From Xenorhabdus sp. IM139775 (GTDB lineage: Bacteria > Pseudomonadota > Gammaproteobacteria > Enterobacterales > Enterobacteriaceae): a stretch of DNA of 64,000 bases. A program made the position numbers and the translations under genes. Below are positions 9,529-18,154 of the stretch, in pieces. The stretch spans positions 1-64,000 of the forward strand of contig NZ_JAQRFK010000003.1 in assembly GCF_028598745.1 (NCBI RefSeq), read 5' to 3'. The notes beneath the pieces were generated by a model. That model was not told the origin of the DNA. It saw only the letters and a program-made list of their open reading frames with translations, and did not search any database. Numbering within the stretch: the first letter of the stretch is position 1; the number at the start of each line of letters is the position of its first letter.

Positions 9529-9562
9529 AAAGGTCATCTGCCAGTATGGGATGGCCTTTTGT
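9529..9562 (+). terminator. Terminator downstream of bcr
   Basis: AAAGGTCATC (9529-9538) pairs with GATGGCCTTT (9550-9559), allowing one G-U, followed by TTTTGTTT. Confidence 0.7.
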
Positions 9563-10062
9563 TTATGGAACTTTTAACAATGCTGTTATTTAACCTGATA
9601 GACAGAAAATATCGAGCAATCATCAAACAAATGTAGGTGTTTGTTAATTGATTGCATCAAGATGGCGTTTGGGTGTTGGTTTTTTGTTAATATATTATGG
9701 TGGCTTTATGACTGTGGAAGGTTATAGAACTGTCATTATTTAACTCATTGTAAATAAAAAGATTATATTTTCGTTATCATTCATTGGCGTTTGAAAAAGA
9801 CAAATATGTAAATAAATTTTGAATAAAAGGTTGCTGTTTTGCATAAAAATAAGTTGAATTTTTTACCTAAACAGTATAAATATATACAAAATGCGAGCCA
9901 TGTCGCACTTTTTTGAATCAGGAAATGAAGTAAGTGCGGTAAGGCGATTTTTATTTTAACCTTTTGTTTACTTTTTGGTTGGGTGGTTATTCGGTTTTGA
10001 CGAATCGATAATTTACCGTTGGTGGTTAGATGTATTAATGTTGTTTCTGATAGGAATGATGC
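9563..10062. other. AT-rich intergenic region upstream of yejG
   Basis: About 500 nt without a supported gene. It contains a small hairpin TGCGA/TCGCA at 9892-9907 followed by T6, possibly a weak terminator or the end of a short RNA, and long A/T runs. Minus-strand frames here have no ribosome sites and a composition unlike real proteins. No known small RNA was recognised. Confidence 0.5.
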
Positions 10063-10407
10063 GTGAATAATATCCAACTTTCGGTAGTACATAGACTGCC
10101 GCAAAGTTATCGGTGGTCAGCAGGCTTTGTTGGTACAAAAGTTGAGATTTTACCAGCAGAAGAAACAGATTTAGGAAACAGCCTAATGGGGCTGAAATTA
10201 TTAAGCCATGAAGGCGAAAAAGCACGGGAAATTTTGCACGCTATAAATCAGTCTATAGCCGATATGCAGATACTGAGTACCGTGATTGAGTGGGAAGAGG
10301 AACCCTGTTTGTTTTTTGCTAAGGAAGATGAGAGTGCAGTGATATGTCGTTTAAAGACGCTAGGTGCTGCAATTGCAGAAAATGTAACCGCGCTGTATCC
10401 ACTATAA
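10063..10407 (+). CDS. yejG: YejG family protein
   Basis: 114 residues, same length as E. coli YejG, starting at GTG. The N-terminus QLSVVHRLPQSYRWSAGFVG is nearly identical to the remembered E. coli sequence, and EEEPCLFFAK and CRLKTLGAAIAE also match. Soluble protein of unknown function, linked in E. coli to aminoglycoside tolerance by mutant screens. It keeps its place next to bcr, but the yejABEF peptide transporter found beyond it in E. coli is absent here; mepS follows directly. Confidence 0.9.
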   Translation: MNNIQLSVVHRLPQSYRWSAGFVGTKVEILPAEETDLGNSLMGLKLLSHEGEKAREILHAINQSIADMQILSTVIEWEEEPCLFFAKEDESAVICRLKTLGAAIAENVTALYPL

Positions 10408-10418
10408 CTTTACCCATT

Positions 10419-10449
10419 AAAAAACGCTTCTTAAATAGAAGCGTTTTTT
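10419..10449. terminator. Bidirectional terminator between yejG and mepS
   Basis: AAAAAACGCTTCT (10419-10431) and AGAAGCGTTTTTT (10437-10449) are perfect 13-nt complements around TAAAT. T-runs on both strands serve the convergent genes. Confidence 0.92.
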
Positions 10450-10483
10450 AATGTCTGCAAGGGGAAAACGTCTTCGGTATCGG

Positions 10484-11071
10484 TTATGCCGAGGTTTTTA
10501 TATCACCAGATAACACTCGTCTTGCACCATAGTAACGTTTGCTCCAGTAAGTATCGGTCAATTTGGAAACGATAACCCCGTTACTGGTTGAAGCATGGAC
10601 AAATTGATTATTACCGATGTAGATACCGATATGACGCATACGGCGCCCCGTCTTAAACAGAACCAGATCACCCGCCTGCAATTTAGCGCGGTTCACGGTT
10701 TGTCCTACATTCTGTTGTTCTGATGTGGAACGTGGTAACTCCATACCAAACTGATCATGAAAAGTACGTTGCACAAAAGCAGAACAATCGATACCGCGTT
10801 TGGTATTCCCACCAAGCCGATAAGCTACACCTTTCCAGTCTGCATATTGATTAAGTATTTTAGATTTAATATCTAAGTTGTTAACCAGAGTTTCAAATTC
10901 ATCCTGAGATGCTTGCAGTAAATAATGCTTTTGAGTGTTTACTGCATGCGCCTCAGTTTGTTTATTGCGTAGGTTGGAATCTGGTGAACTACATGCGGTC
11001 AGGGCGGCTGCCGCTATGACTGCGGGGATCAGCCGCAAGATGTATCTCAGTATTGGTCTGGATTTAACCAT
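10484..11071 (-). CDS. mepS: Murein DD-endopeptidase MepS (Spr), NlpC/P60 lipoprotein
   Basis: 195 residues. Lipoprotein signal with lipobox LTAC and lipidated Cys27. The NlpC/P60 domain carries the catalytic triad: Cys96 in [12 protein letters not shown], His147 in MRHIGIYIG and His159 in [10 protein letters not shown]. MepS cleaves D-Ala-mDAP crosslinks to let new peptidoglycan in and is degraded by NlpI-Prc in E. coli. Monocistronic here. The C-terminus is a few residues longer than E. coli Spr. Confidence 0.96.
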   Translation of the reverse strand: MVKSRPILRYILRLIPAVIAAAALTACSSPDSNLRNKQTEAHAVNTQKHYLLQASQDEFETLVNNLDIKSKILNQYADWKGVAYRLGGNTKRGIDCSAFVQRTFHDQFGMELPRSTSEQQNVGQTVNRAKLQAGDLVLFKTGRRMRHIGIYIGNNQFVHASTSNGVIVSKLTDTYWSKRYYGARRVLSGDIKTSA

Positions 11072-11382
11072 GTATTGATTTTCCCTTGCAGTCCTTGAAG
11101 TGACTTATCACCACCACGAAAAATGAAAACACTAAATGTTCTAAAGCCTAGTCAAAATATGATGAATTAACAAATTATTAGTCCATGAAGTGTGCGAAGC
11201 AACACATTTTATTAGTATCTTTACAAAACGTATTATTTTAATAAACAGGACGCAGGAAAGATTACTGAAATCAAGCGTAAAAAGCGAGAGACAAAAAGAG
11301 TTCTTTACAAAAAATTAGATTAAGAACTAATGAGTTAGGGTGATTTATTATTATTTTATACTGTTCTGATAGATAGAGTGTG
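11072..11382. other. Intergenic region between lpxT and mepS
   Basis: About 310 nt, AT-rich, no gene seen. It should contain the mepS promoter and leader on the minus strand; no confident -35/-10 pair was picked. The lpxT 3' hairpin begins at 11383. Confidence 0.5.
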
Positions 11383-11415
11383 ATATTAAGGAGATAACCA
11401 GTATCTCCTTAATAT
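11383..11415 (-). terminator. Hairpin at the 3' end of lpxT
   Basis: ATATTAAGGAGATA (11383-11396) and TATCTCCTTAATAT (11402-11415) are perfect 14-nt complements around a 5-nt loop, 8 nt past the lpxT stop. There is no clear U-run on either strand, so it may stabilise the 3' end rather than terminate. Confidence 0.6.
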
Positions 11416-11422
11416 TATAAGC

Positions 11423-12157
11423 TTAACTACCGCGTTTAATATGCGGTAATTTTTTGTCTAGCCATGTTGCCATGATGTCACTTAATGGGGTTAGTAATAC
11501 CCAGCCCATGCCGATCAGTGTCAAAGACAAAGAGCCGACTGCAACATCTGTAAACCAGTGAGCGCCCGCCATAATGCGGGGAAGGGCAAAAGCGATCATA
11601 ATCAGCAGAGCAATGCAAAATGCCCCACGGGAGATATAACGCAGAATAAAGCTGCTGAAAATTAAGAGCATTAATCCGTGATCACCAGGAAAACTGTTTT
11701 TGGAAGCATCTTTTGTATGCCAACTGGTCATTTCGTTTATGCGATTAACATGCTCAAAGGTCAGTGTCGGACTTGGGCGGCTGACGGGGATTTGATGCCC
11801 GATTTGATTAATGATAACGGCCGAAATCAGCATCACCAGACCAACCATGAAAAGCCGGCGCTTGCCTGCATAATCCTGTTTGCGAAATGCACTGTAATAA
11901 AGCAGACCCATGCACAAAAGTGATATGACATCAAATGCCCTGACATTTGTGACAGCGACAAAGAGAGCAAATTTTGAGTCAGGCAGCAATTTTTCGTTGA
12001 AAAAATAGAAAATAGAAGAATCAATGTGGAACCAAAAGCCGTGGTTCTCAGGCAAGTACCATGAGAGGAACAAGGCAATACCAAGGATATTGAGAATAAG
12101 TATAGCGAATGGGTGACTGCGAGTCATGGGATACCTATTTAGCTCGTTATTTAACAC
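11423..12157 (-). CDS. lpxT: Lipid A 1-diphosphate phosphotransferase LpxT, PAP2 family
   Basis: 244 residues (E. coli YeiU/LpxT 237). Six hydrophobic segments. PAP2 motifs: IPVSRPSP (C1), KNSFPGDHGLML (C2) and MAGAHWFTDVAVGSL (C3, catalytic His and Asp). It moves a phosphate from undecaprenyl diphosphate to the lipid A 1-phosphate on the periplasmic side, adding negative charge and recycling carrier lipid. First ATG is at 12157; an internal ATG 24 nt downstream (MTRSHPF) is an alternative start. Neighbours mepS and efpL fit E. coli synteny. Confidence 0.9.
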   Translation of the reverse strand: MLNNELNRYPMTRSHPFAILILNILGIALFLSWYLPENHGFWFHIDSSIFYFFNEKLLPDSKFALFVAVTNVRAFDVISLLCMGLLYYSAFRKQDYAGKRRLFMVGLVMLISAVIINQIGHQIPVSRPSPTLTFEHVNRINEMTSWHTKDASKNSFPGDHGLMLLIFSSFILRYISRGAFCIALLIMIAFALPRIMAGAHWFTDVAVGSLSLTLIGMGWVLLTPLSDIMATWLDKKLPHIKRGS

Positions 12158-12516
12158 GTAAAGTGGGGGTTGGTAGACAAATTAACCTGAGAAGGGACTA
12201 TAACAAAATTTATGGTAAAGCGTAATCACCATTGGATACTATCGAAAAAATAGCTAAATCCCCATGACAGTACCGATAATATATATTTGGTGCAATTTCG
12301 ATGTCTGACTATTATTAAATTACTATCAATTGATTTCTTCATATCCTAACTTATTAGCATATTATATCGAATTGTGGATTTAATTAATAAAAAGTATAAA
12401 GAAAGTGTCTCATTTGACGTTATATAGATAGCAAAGCGTTACACCATTATCTGGTTTTCAAATTGGCGCGAGGCTAAAGTTGAAAAAAAGATAATAATAC
12501 CTGTAATGGAGGTTGA
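12158..12516. other. AT-rich region between lpxT and the first mini-pilin gene
   Basis: About 360 nt separating divergent genes, very AT-rich, no gene. Expected to hold promoters for lpxT (minus) and the 12517 gene (plus). No recognised operator. Confidence 0.5.
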
Positions 12517-12840
12517 ATGCTTATGTTACGAAAAATGACGACTTTTTTGTTCATGTCTTTATCTTATCCTGTCATGGCGCATTCTCCGTCAACCTCCAGC
12601 TCAGGCTCTATTTATTTCCATGGTGCTATCGTTGATCCTCCATGCCAATTTAGTTGGGATGAAGGCCACACTGAGATAGTCTGTTGGTATAATGGTAAAC
12701 AGTTAAGACAAGATAAAGTTATAAAATATCAAGAAGATAGCAGCTTTCCATTATCAATTGAAAAACATATCGGAAAAGAAGAAATAAGATGGGTGGGGAA
12801 AAATAAGGAATTGGGCATTGTTACTATAACTTATCATTAA
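12517..12840 (+). CDS. Small secreted pilin-like protein 1
   Basis: 107 residues. Sec signal peptide ending near PVMA/HS; mature part about 86 residues. It opens like a chaperone-usher pilin, GSIYFHGAIVDPPCQF, with a second Cys in EIVCWYNGK that could form the usual disulfide. It ends VTITYH with a penultimate tyrosine like pilin chaperone-recognition strands. It is far shorter than a normal pilin (about 150-180 residues). A GGAGG lies 4 nt before ATG 12517 and 10 nt before ATG 12523, so either may be used. It resembles the next gene at 13128 and, more distantly, E. coli YehE (DUF2574). No chaperone or usher is nearby. Function unknown. Confidence 0.75.
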   Translation: MLMLRKMTTFLFMSLSYPVMAHSPSTSSSGSIYFHGAIVDPPCQFSWDEGHTEIVCWYNGKQLRQDKVIKYQEDSSFPLSIEKHIGKEEIRWVGKNKELGIVTITYH

Positions 12841-13127
12841 ATGTTATATAAAAGTATAATGATTAATTCATTTAATTTATCCAAACAATATAAAATAAAA
12901 ACAATAAACTTATCTGTGAGTTAGTTCAAATAATGATGACTAATAACCGTTTTTTTAATTAATCAACAATAATAATGTGTCTATTTTTTAGTTAAAAAAT
13001 CGCCTTTGATATTTGTCAATAAAAGCGTTCAATGTCGTATTTTTTTCACGTGAAATAGTTATTATGGAGATGAAGGAATAAAAGGTAGCTGAGTTTTAGT
13101 TAATGGAAAAACGAAAGTGAGGTAACC
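12841..13127. other. Spacer between the two mini-pilin genes
   Basis: 287 nt, AT-rich, no gene. The gap suggests the two paralogues have separate promoters. GTGAGGTAACC just before 13128 is the ribosome site of the second gene. Confidence 0.5.
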
Positions 13128-13454
13128 ATGAAAAATTATCGTAAGCTGTTAATTACTTGTTTATTGGTTCCATGGCTTTCTTATGGATATGCCGAATCTG
13201 AAGGAGGCGTAATTCGGTTTTCAGGTGCGATTGTTGACCCCGGATGTCAAGTTGTTGTATCAAATACTCAAGCAGCAAACACTCAAGCCAATATCTCTTG
13301 CTATCGATTAGGTAAAAATCTTACGGTTAAGCAAATCATTTCAACACAAAAAACGAAAAGCAAAGTCATGCTTCCTGGTAACATTGGTGTTTCCAGCGTG
13401 AAGTGGACGGATGATCAAAAACGTGTGGCAATTGTTAATGTGGATTATTTCTAA
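13128..13454 (+). CDS. Small secreted pilin-like protein 2
   Basis: 108 residues. Signal peptide ending near YGYA/ES. The mature part begins GGVIRFSGAIVDPGCQVVV and has a second Cys in ANISCYRLGKNL. It ends VNVDYF, again with a penultimate Tyr. Alignment with protein 1 by eye: GxIxFxGAIVDPxCQ, then IxCYxxGKxL, then a xIxWxxxxK segment and a final IVxxxY strand. Tandem duplication is likely. The size excludes a standard fimbrial subunit; it could be a fimbria-related regulator, a periplasmic inhibitor or a degenerate pilin kept for another use. No assembly genes in the window. Confidence 0.75.
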   Translation: MKNYRKLLITCLLVPWLSYGYAESEGGVIRFSGAIVDPGCQVVVSNTQAANTQANISCYRLGKNLTVKQIISTQKTKSKVMLPGNIGVSSVKWTDDQKRVAIVNVDYF

Positions 13455-13534
13455 CGTCATAATAGAAGATGAGTTGCTCTTTGCATCGAGCGTTATTTTC
13501 GTCAAAAGGGCAACTCATATTTAAGGATAAAGAA

Positions 13535-14107
13535 TTAGTCACAACGTCCCATATAGCGACGCTCTGTAATATGAATGCGGATTTTTTCGCCTGAACTCAA
13601 ATACTCAGGAACCTGAATAGTTAATCCTGTACTCATTTTAGCGGGTTTAGTGCGGGCACTCGCTGAGGCGCCTTTGATAGCTGGTGACGTTTCTTCAATG
13701 GCCATATCAACCGTTTGAGGCAATTCAAGGGCTAATAACTGTCCATCCATTGTCAGGACTTGCATCCCTGGTAAACCTTCTTCAGGAATAAACAGCAATT
13801 CTTCTTCGATTTGGTCTTTCTTAAAGTGATAAGGGGTGAAATCTTCGTCATCCATAAAGATGTATTCATCACCATCAATATAGGAAAAACTCACACCACG
13901 GCGTGTTAACGTAATGGTTTCAAGAATGTCATCACCTTTGAAACGTTCCTCCACTTTCTGACCAGTACGAATATCAGTAAAACGCATCTTATATAGCGTG
14001 CTGGCGCCGCGTGCACTGGGTGATTGAATATCGATGTCTTTAACTAATAATAGCTTTCCATTGTAGCTGATTGCAGCGCCGCGCTTAATTTCATTGGCTT
14101 TAGCCAT
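13535..14107 (-). CDS. efpL: Elongation factor P-like protein EfpL (YeiP)
   Basis: 190 residues from [10 protein letters not shown] (E. coli YeiP 190). An upstream ATG at 14128 adds seven unrelated residues; GGAAGGT lies at the proper distance before 14107. Three-domain EF-P fold: KOW-like N-terminus with loop [14 protein letters not shown], where EF-P has its modified Lys and EfpL has Arg; central OB; C-terminal OB with [16 protein letters not shown]. Helps ribosomes through polyproline and related stalls. Faces the mini-pilin genes convergently. Confidence 0.95.
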   Translation of the reverse strand: MAKANEIKRGAAISYNGKLLLVKDIDIQSPSARGASTLYKMRFTDIRTGQKVEERFKGDDILETITLTRRGVSFSYIDGDEYIFMDDEDFTPYHFKKDQIEEELLFIPEEGLPGMQVLTMDGQLLALELPQTVDMAIEETSPAIKGASASARTKPAKMSTGLTIQVPEYLSSGEKIRIHITERRYMGRCD

Positions 14108-14237
14108 AGATACCTTCCGTAACAACAAGGAAATAGTGGAATGAATATTTGAGTGGCGACAAAATTACTCGCAGTCGGCCTGTTAGGCAAGAGATGAATG
14201 AATGCCCCAGTAAAAATACTGAGGCAGGCAGAAAGCA

Positions 14238-15482
14238 TTAACGATAAACAGGCAGCAAATCAAACAAAGAGAGAATGTGTGCCAGCGCATTTATCAAACC
14301 GAATAGAATAACAAAGATAATCAAAAAATTACCGCCCGGCGCCCGGTAGCTGGCAGTTGGATAGCGTTTACGACTGGCTCGTGCCATCAGGGCAGGAACA
14401 ATAACAGCCCAAATGGTTGCGGCCAGACCCGCAAAGCCGATGGCATACAGGAAACCGTTTGGAAAAATCAGTGCCAATACCGTAGGGGGAACGAATGTAA
14501 TCAGTGCTGTTTTAAAACGGCCTTGTTGTGTATCGTCAAATTTAAAAAAATCTGCCAGATAGTCAAACAAGCCTAATGATACACCCAGGAATGAACTCGC
14601 CAAGGCCATATATGAAAAAGTATTTAAGAGTTGGGTTATGGTTGTACTGTCAGAGGTATTATCCATTTGTTGCAGTAAGTTACCAATATTACCGCCATCC
14701 GCAATGATTTGCTTGAAGGCCTCACGCGGAATATTTCCCTGAATGGTGTACTGCCATAAAATGTAAATCACTAATGTTATCAGTGTTCCGCATAGCAAGC
14801 TGCGTGTGACAGCCTGACTGTCTTTATGGTAATACTTCACCAGCCCCGGCACATTACCGTGAAAACCAAATGAGGCCAGTAAATAAGGCAGGGCGATAAA
14901 AGCATAGGGCAGATAGTCTGAGTTGGTGCTGGCCTGATCAAATAAGATGACGGGTTTCACTTCGGTAAACATACCACCGACAGATATAATAAAGGTAATG
15001 ACCATACCGCCTATCAGGATGGTGCTTAAGCGATCGACGGCTTTAGTGGATAACCAGACAATAAAGGCGACAATAAACGCAAAACATAAACCAGATATTG
15101 ATTGAGGCAGCGGAATAATATGCTCGATATTGTGAGCGAGAATTGATCCGCCGGCTGAAATATACGCATAAGTTAAGATATACAAAACGAAGGCGATGGA
15201 TAAGTCATTGAGAGAACACCAGCCTTTGCCTAGCAAATCTTTAGTGACCGTATGGAAACTGGAACCCGCAGGGTAATTCATATTGGCTTCCAGGATCATC
15301 AGGCCAGAGAAATACATACATGCGCAGGTATACAGCAGCAAAATGATTGATCCGGTAAACCAGACACCTGATGTGACAATTGGAATGGAAAACATACCAG
15401 CACCGACAGCAGTACCGGCAATAATCATAGCGCCACCGAATATGGAGGGGCGTTTCAAATTTTGCGTTACCTCAATGGCCAT
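14238..15482 (-). CDS. mtr: Tryptophan-specific permease Mtr (HAAAP family)
   Basis: 414 residues, same as E. coli Mtr. About eleven hydrophobic segments. It matches Mtr rather than TyrP or TnaB: FGGAMIIAGTAVGAGMFSIP at the start, FSGLMILEANMNYPAGSSF, YILTYAYISAGGSIL, ASFGFHGNVPGLVKYY, and ending HILSLFDLLPVYR. Proton-driven high-affinity Trp importer of the inner membrane. The upstream region has a candidate TrpR site at 15511-15530, in line with TrpR/TyrR control in E. coli. Confidence 0.93.
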   Translation of the reverse strand: MAIEVTQNLKRPSIFGGAMIIAGTAVGAGMFSIPIVTSGVWFTGSIILLLYTCACMYFSGLMILEANMNYPAGSSFHTVTKDLLGKGWCSLNDLSIAFVLYILTYAYISAGGSILAHNIEHIIPLPQSISGLCFAFIVAFIVWLSTKAVDRLSTILIGGMVITFIISVGGMFTEVKPVILFDQASTNSDYLPYAFIALPYLLASFGFHGNVPGLVKYYHKDSQAVTRSLLCGTLITLVIYILWQYTIQGNIPREAFKQIIADGGNIGNLLQQMDNTSDSTTITQLLNTFSYMALASSFLGVSLGLFDYLADFFKFDDTQQGRFKTALITFVPPTVLALIFPNGFLYAIGFAGLAATIWAVIVPALMARASRKRYPTASYRAPGGNFLIIFVILFGLINALAHILSLFDLLPVYR

Positions 15483-15510
15483 ATAGACTCCCTGATGAAT
15501 GGCATTACCT

Positions 15511-15530
15511 TGTACTAGCGCGACGATACA
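15511..15530. promoter_or_regulatory. Candidate TrpR operator upstream of mtr
   Basis: The 20-bp site runs TGTACTAG…GATACA. GTACTAG is an exact half-site of the TrpR consensus, and TGTA/TACA ends are symmetrical. It lies 29-48 bp upstream of the mtr start, at a promoter-like position. The second half is degenerate. A TGTAAA at 15546-15551 could be half of a TyrR box. Confidence 0.45.
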
Positions 15531-15652
15531 TTAATAAATTATATGTGTAAACAAATAATTAAGAAAAATAATCAAATTGCTTTTGTCACATTTTGCTTAC
15601 AAAGGCAGGGCAGGTTATCAAAGAAAACCTGCCTGAAGGACGAAGATTGCTA

Positions 15653-16072
15653 TTAATTTGCGGAATAGAACAGGGCTTGTTGCCATAATTTAATGGCATT
15701 GCGACTGGCTTCAAAATGAGGTTCGGGGAGATGGTTAGGATCACACCACATTAATTGTTCACACTTATCAGGTTCCATTAATTTGGGTTCACCGCCGGTA
15801 TACGGTGCCAGTAAACAAACTGAAACGGTGTGCTTTCCTTCCTCGTGATACGTTTCGAGATTATTGCAAATACCGTAAACTTTGGGATCTTGGATTGTGA
15901 GATCAATTTCTTCTTTAATTTCACGAATAGCGCATTCTTCAAAGGATTCGCCAGGATCAACATGGCCACCGAAGATTGACCAATATGGTGCATGCTGGCT
16001 GGTTCGCTTGCCCAGTAGAATTTCACCCTCATCGTTAATGATAATCACACCAACGCCGACAACAACTGACAC
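15653..16072 (-). CDS. Nudix hydrolase
   Basis: 139 residues from a GTG at 16072, served by GGAGG (16080-16084) with 7-nt spacing. The open frame continues up to ATG 16195, but that extension only translates an 18-nt tandem repeat (repeating CxITD) and lacks family support. The Nudix box is intact: GHVDPGESFEECAIREIKEE, with the final Gly of the consensus replaced (EEIDL). Substrate cannot be told; the family hydrolyses nucleoside diphosphate-linked compounds using Mg2+. Divergent from fruK; not part of the usual E. coli order here. Confidence 0.8.
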   Translation of the reverse strand: MSVVVGVGVIIINDEGEILLGKRTSQHAPYWSIFGGHVDPGESFEECAIREIKEEIDLTIQDPKVYGICNNLETYHEEGKHTVSVCLLAPYTGGEPKLMEPDKCEQLMWCDPNHLPEPHFEASRNAIKLWQQALFYSAN

Positions 16073-16118
16073 AGCTATTCCTCCGGTTAATATCTGCTCA
16101 CATGAGTTCAGAGAGATT

Positions 16119-16190
16119 GTCGTAACACAATGACTAGTGATAACACATTGATCAGTGATAACACAGTGATCAGTGATAATACAATGATCA
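16119..16190. repeat. 18-bp tandem repeat (3 good copies plus 1 degenerate)
   Basis: Plus-strand units GTGATAACACATTGATCA (16137-16154), GTGATAACACAGTGATCA (16155-16172) and GTGATAATACAATGATCA (16173-16190), preceded by a decayed copy at 16119-16136. Each contains the palindrome TGATCA. The array lies between the divergent Nudix and fruK genes, so it may affect either promoter. Confidence 0.85.
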
Positions 16191-16209
16191 AACAAGCCAT
16201 AATTTTAAC

Positions 16210-16221
16210 TGAAACGATTCA
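16210..16221. promoter_or_regulatory. Cra (FruR) operator upstream of fruK
   Basis: TGAAACGATTCA is a perfect match to the core Cra operator (TGAAWCGWTTCA), in context ACTGAAACGATTCAAT. It lies 72 bp upstream of the fruK ATG. In E. coli Cra represses fruBKA and is released by fructose 1-phosphate, the FruK substrate. The site is seen directly; its use is inferred. Confidence 0.8.
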
Positions 16222-16293
16222 ATTTTGATGTTATAACTAACAGATAAATCTTAATGTTACTTATGACTGTTTATTCAGGAGATACCGGGCAAG

Positions 16294-17235
16294 ATGAGCC
16301 GCCGAGTTGCCACAATTACCTTAAACCCAGCTTATGATTTAGTTGGTTTGTGCCCAGATATTGTTAAGGGACATGTTAACCGTGTACAGACGGCAGGGCT
16401 TCACGCTGCCGGTAAGGGAAACAATGTTGCGAAGGTACTGCGTGATTTAGGTATTGATGTTACTGTCAGCGGTTTTCTCGGACGAGAGAATCTGGAAGGA
16501 TTTCAACAATTTTTCAGCGAAAACAAGATGATAAATCGCTTCCATTTCGTTTCCGGGCGAACGCGGATTAATGTCAAACTGACCGAAAAACAGGGTGAAG
16601 TGACGGATTTCAATTTTTCTGGTTTCCGTGTGGCAGAAGAAGAATGGAACGGGTTTGTCAGTGACTCTCTGACATGGCTGGGGCAGTTCGATATGGTTGT
16701 CGTCAGCGGTAGTTTGCCCGAAGGGATCACAGCCGCGTCGTTTGCAGATTGGATGATGCAATTACGACAGCTCTGTCCCTGCGTCATTTTTGACAGTAGC
16801 CGTGAAGCGCTTGTTGCTGGCCTGAAGGCATCCCCTTGGCTGGTAAAACCCAATCGCCATGAGCTGGAGATTTGGGCGGGTAAGCCCTTGCCGGATTTGA
16901 ACAGTGTGATTGATGCTGCTCATGAATTGCGTGATAGAGGGATCGCCCACGTTGTCATTTCACTGGGAGAGCAGGGCGCATTATGGGTGAATGCCTCTGG
17001 GACATGGTTGGCAAAGCCACCACATTGTGAAGTGGTCAGCACTGTGGGGGCAGGGGACTCAATGGTCGGTGGATTGGTTTACGGTTTGCTGATGCGAGAA
17101 TCCAGCGAGCATACATTGCGTCTGGCAACCGCAGTTTCTGCACTTACGGTTAGCCAGTCGAATGTTGGGATTAAGAGCCGCACTGAACTTGCATCAATGA
17201 TGTCGAAGATCGAGTTAATTTCGGTCAGGCAATGA
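16294..17235 (+). CDS. fruK: 1-phosphofructokinase FruK
   Basis: 313 residues (E. coli 312), starting [18 protein letters not shown]. PfkB-family marks: [14 protein letters not shown] near residue 40 and the ATP-site GAGDSMVGG with catalytic Asp near 255. Phosphorylates fructose 1-phosphate to fructose 1,6-bisphosphate, normally after PTS uptake by FruA with FruB. Here neither fruB (upstream) nor fruA (downstream) is present: the divergent neighbour is a Nudix gene and nfo follows, convergent, overlapping by 21 nt. The gene looks intact and keeps a Cra operator. Good ribosome site CAGGAGATACC. Confidence 0.95.
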   Translation: MSRRVATITLNPAYDLVGLCPDIVKGHVNRVQTAGLHAAGKGNNVAKVLRDLGIDVTVSGFLGRENLEGFQQFFSENKMINRFHFVSGRTRINVKLTEKQGEVTDFNFSGFRVAEEEWNGFVSDSLTWLGQFDMVVVSGSLPEGITAASFADWMMQLRQLCPCVIFDSSREALVAGLKASPWLVKPNRHELEIWAGKPLPDLNSVIDAAHELRDRGIAHVVISLGEQGALWVNASGTWLAKPPHCEVVSTVGAGDSMVGGLVYGLLMRESSEHTLRLATAVSALTVSQSNVGIKSRTELASMMSKIELISVRQ

Positions 17236-18075
17236 GTCTTGTTGGGATTTTAGCCAAGCAATTTCTTGGTCCCAGATATCAGGATTGATCGTTTCAAGCA
17301 CCAGCGGAATGCCATTGAAACGGTCATCTTTCATGATATAGCTGAAAGGGATCTTACCGATATTGCCTTCTCCAAGGCTGTGATGCCGGTCAACACGGCT
17401 GGAAAATTCGCTCTTGGCATCGTTCAGGTGCATGGCCTTAAGGTACTGGAACCCAACAATTTTATCGAATGCGTTGAAAGTCTCATTGCAATCTTTTTCA
17501 GTGCGCAAATCGTAACCTGCTGCGAAAGCGTGGCAGGTATCAATACAGACGCCAACACGGGTTTTGTCTTCTACACCATCAATAATTGCGGCCAGTTGTT
17601 CGAATTTAAAACCGAGGTTGGTGCCTTGCCCGGCGGTGTTTTCGATCACGGCAGTAACACCTTGCGTTTTGTCTAATGCGATATTAATGGATTCCGCAAT
17701 ACGAGCGAGGCACTTATCAATGTCAATTTTTTTGAGGTGGCTGCCCGGATGGAAATTCAGTAAGTCGATCCCGAGCTGCTCACAGCGCTGCATTTCATCA
17801 AGAAATGCCGCACGGGATTTTTCCAGGCCGTCCGCTTCAGGATGACCAAGGTTGATAAGGTAACTGTCATGGGGCAGAATTTGCCGACGACCATAACCGT
17901 AGCGTTCGCAGTTTGCTTTGAATTTATCGATGACCTCGGTCGATAACGGCGGAGCATGCCATTGGCGTTGATTTTTCGTGAACAGGGCGAAGGCTGTTGC
18001 GTTTAATTCGTGGGCACGGATCACAGCCTGATCAACACCGCCTGAGGCACTCACATGGGCTCCAACAAATTTCAT
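17215..18075 (-). CDS. nfo: Endonuclease IV (AP endonuclease)
   Basis: 286 residues from [13 protein letters not shown] (E. coli 285). The frame runs 60 codons further up, but AGGAG just before 18075 and family length fix this start. AP endonuclease 2 TIM-barrel marks: [33 protein letters not shown] and [22 protein letters not shown] supply the three-Zn site. Cuts 5' to abasic sites in base excision repair. Downstream of yeiH on the same strand, as in E. coli, but with a hairpin repeat between them; its 3' end overlaps fruK by 21 nt. Confidence 0.97.
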   Translation of the reverse strand: MKFVGAHVSASGGVDQAVIRAHELNATAFALFTKNQRQWHAPPLSTEVIDKFKANCERYGYGRRQILPHDSYLINLGHPEADGLEKSRAAFLDEMQRCEQLGIDLLNFHPGSHLKKIDIDKCLARIAESINIALDKTQGVTAVIENTAGQGTNLGFKFEQLAAIIDGVEDKTRVGVCIDTCHAFAAGYDLRTEKDCNETFNAFDKIVGFQYLKAMHLNDAKSEFSSRVDRHHSLGEGNIGKIPFSYIMKDDRFNGIPLVLETINPDIWDQEIAWLKSQQDSLPDRN

Positions 18076-18154
18076 CTTATTTTCTCCTGTGTTTTCGTCA
18101 TTATGGCATTGTTCACCCCGTTGAGAAAATTTTGGCGGAGAAAGTGAATTCATG

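Noticed and set aside
9781..10225. Two overlapping minus-strand frames of 107 and 70 residues near yejG
   Set aside because: No start signals, unusual composition, and one overlaps the real yejG gene in antisense.
16073..16195. N-terminal extension of the Nudix protein with a repeating CxITDx pattern
   Set aside because: It is a translated 18-bp tandem repeat; a GTG with a perfect GGAGG ribosome site starts the protein just at the Nudix fold.
17266..17845. Plus-strand frames of 136 and 93 residues inside nfo
   Set aside because: They are antisense shadows of the highly conserved nfo gene.
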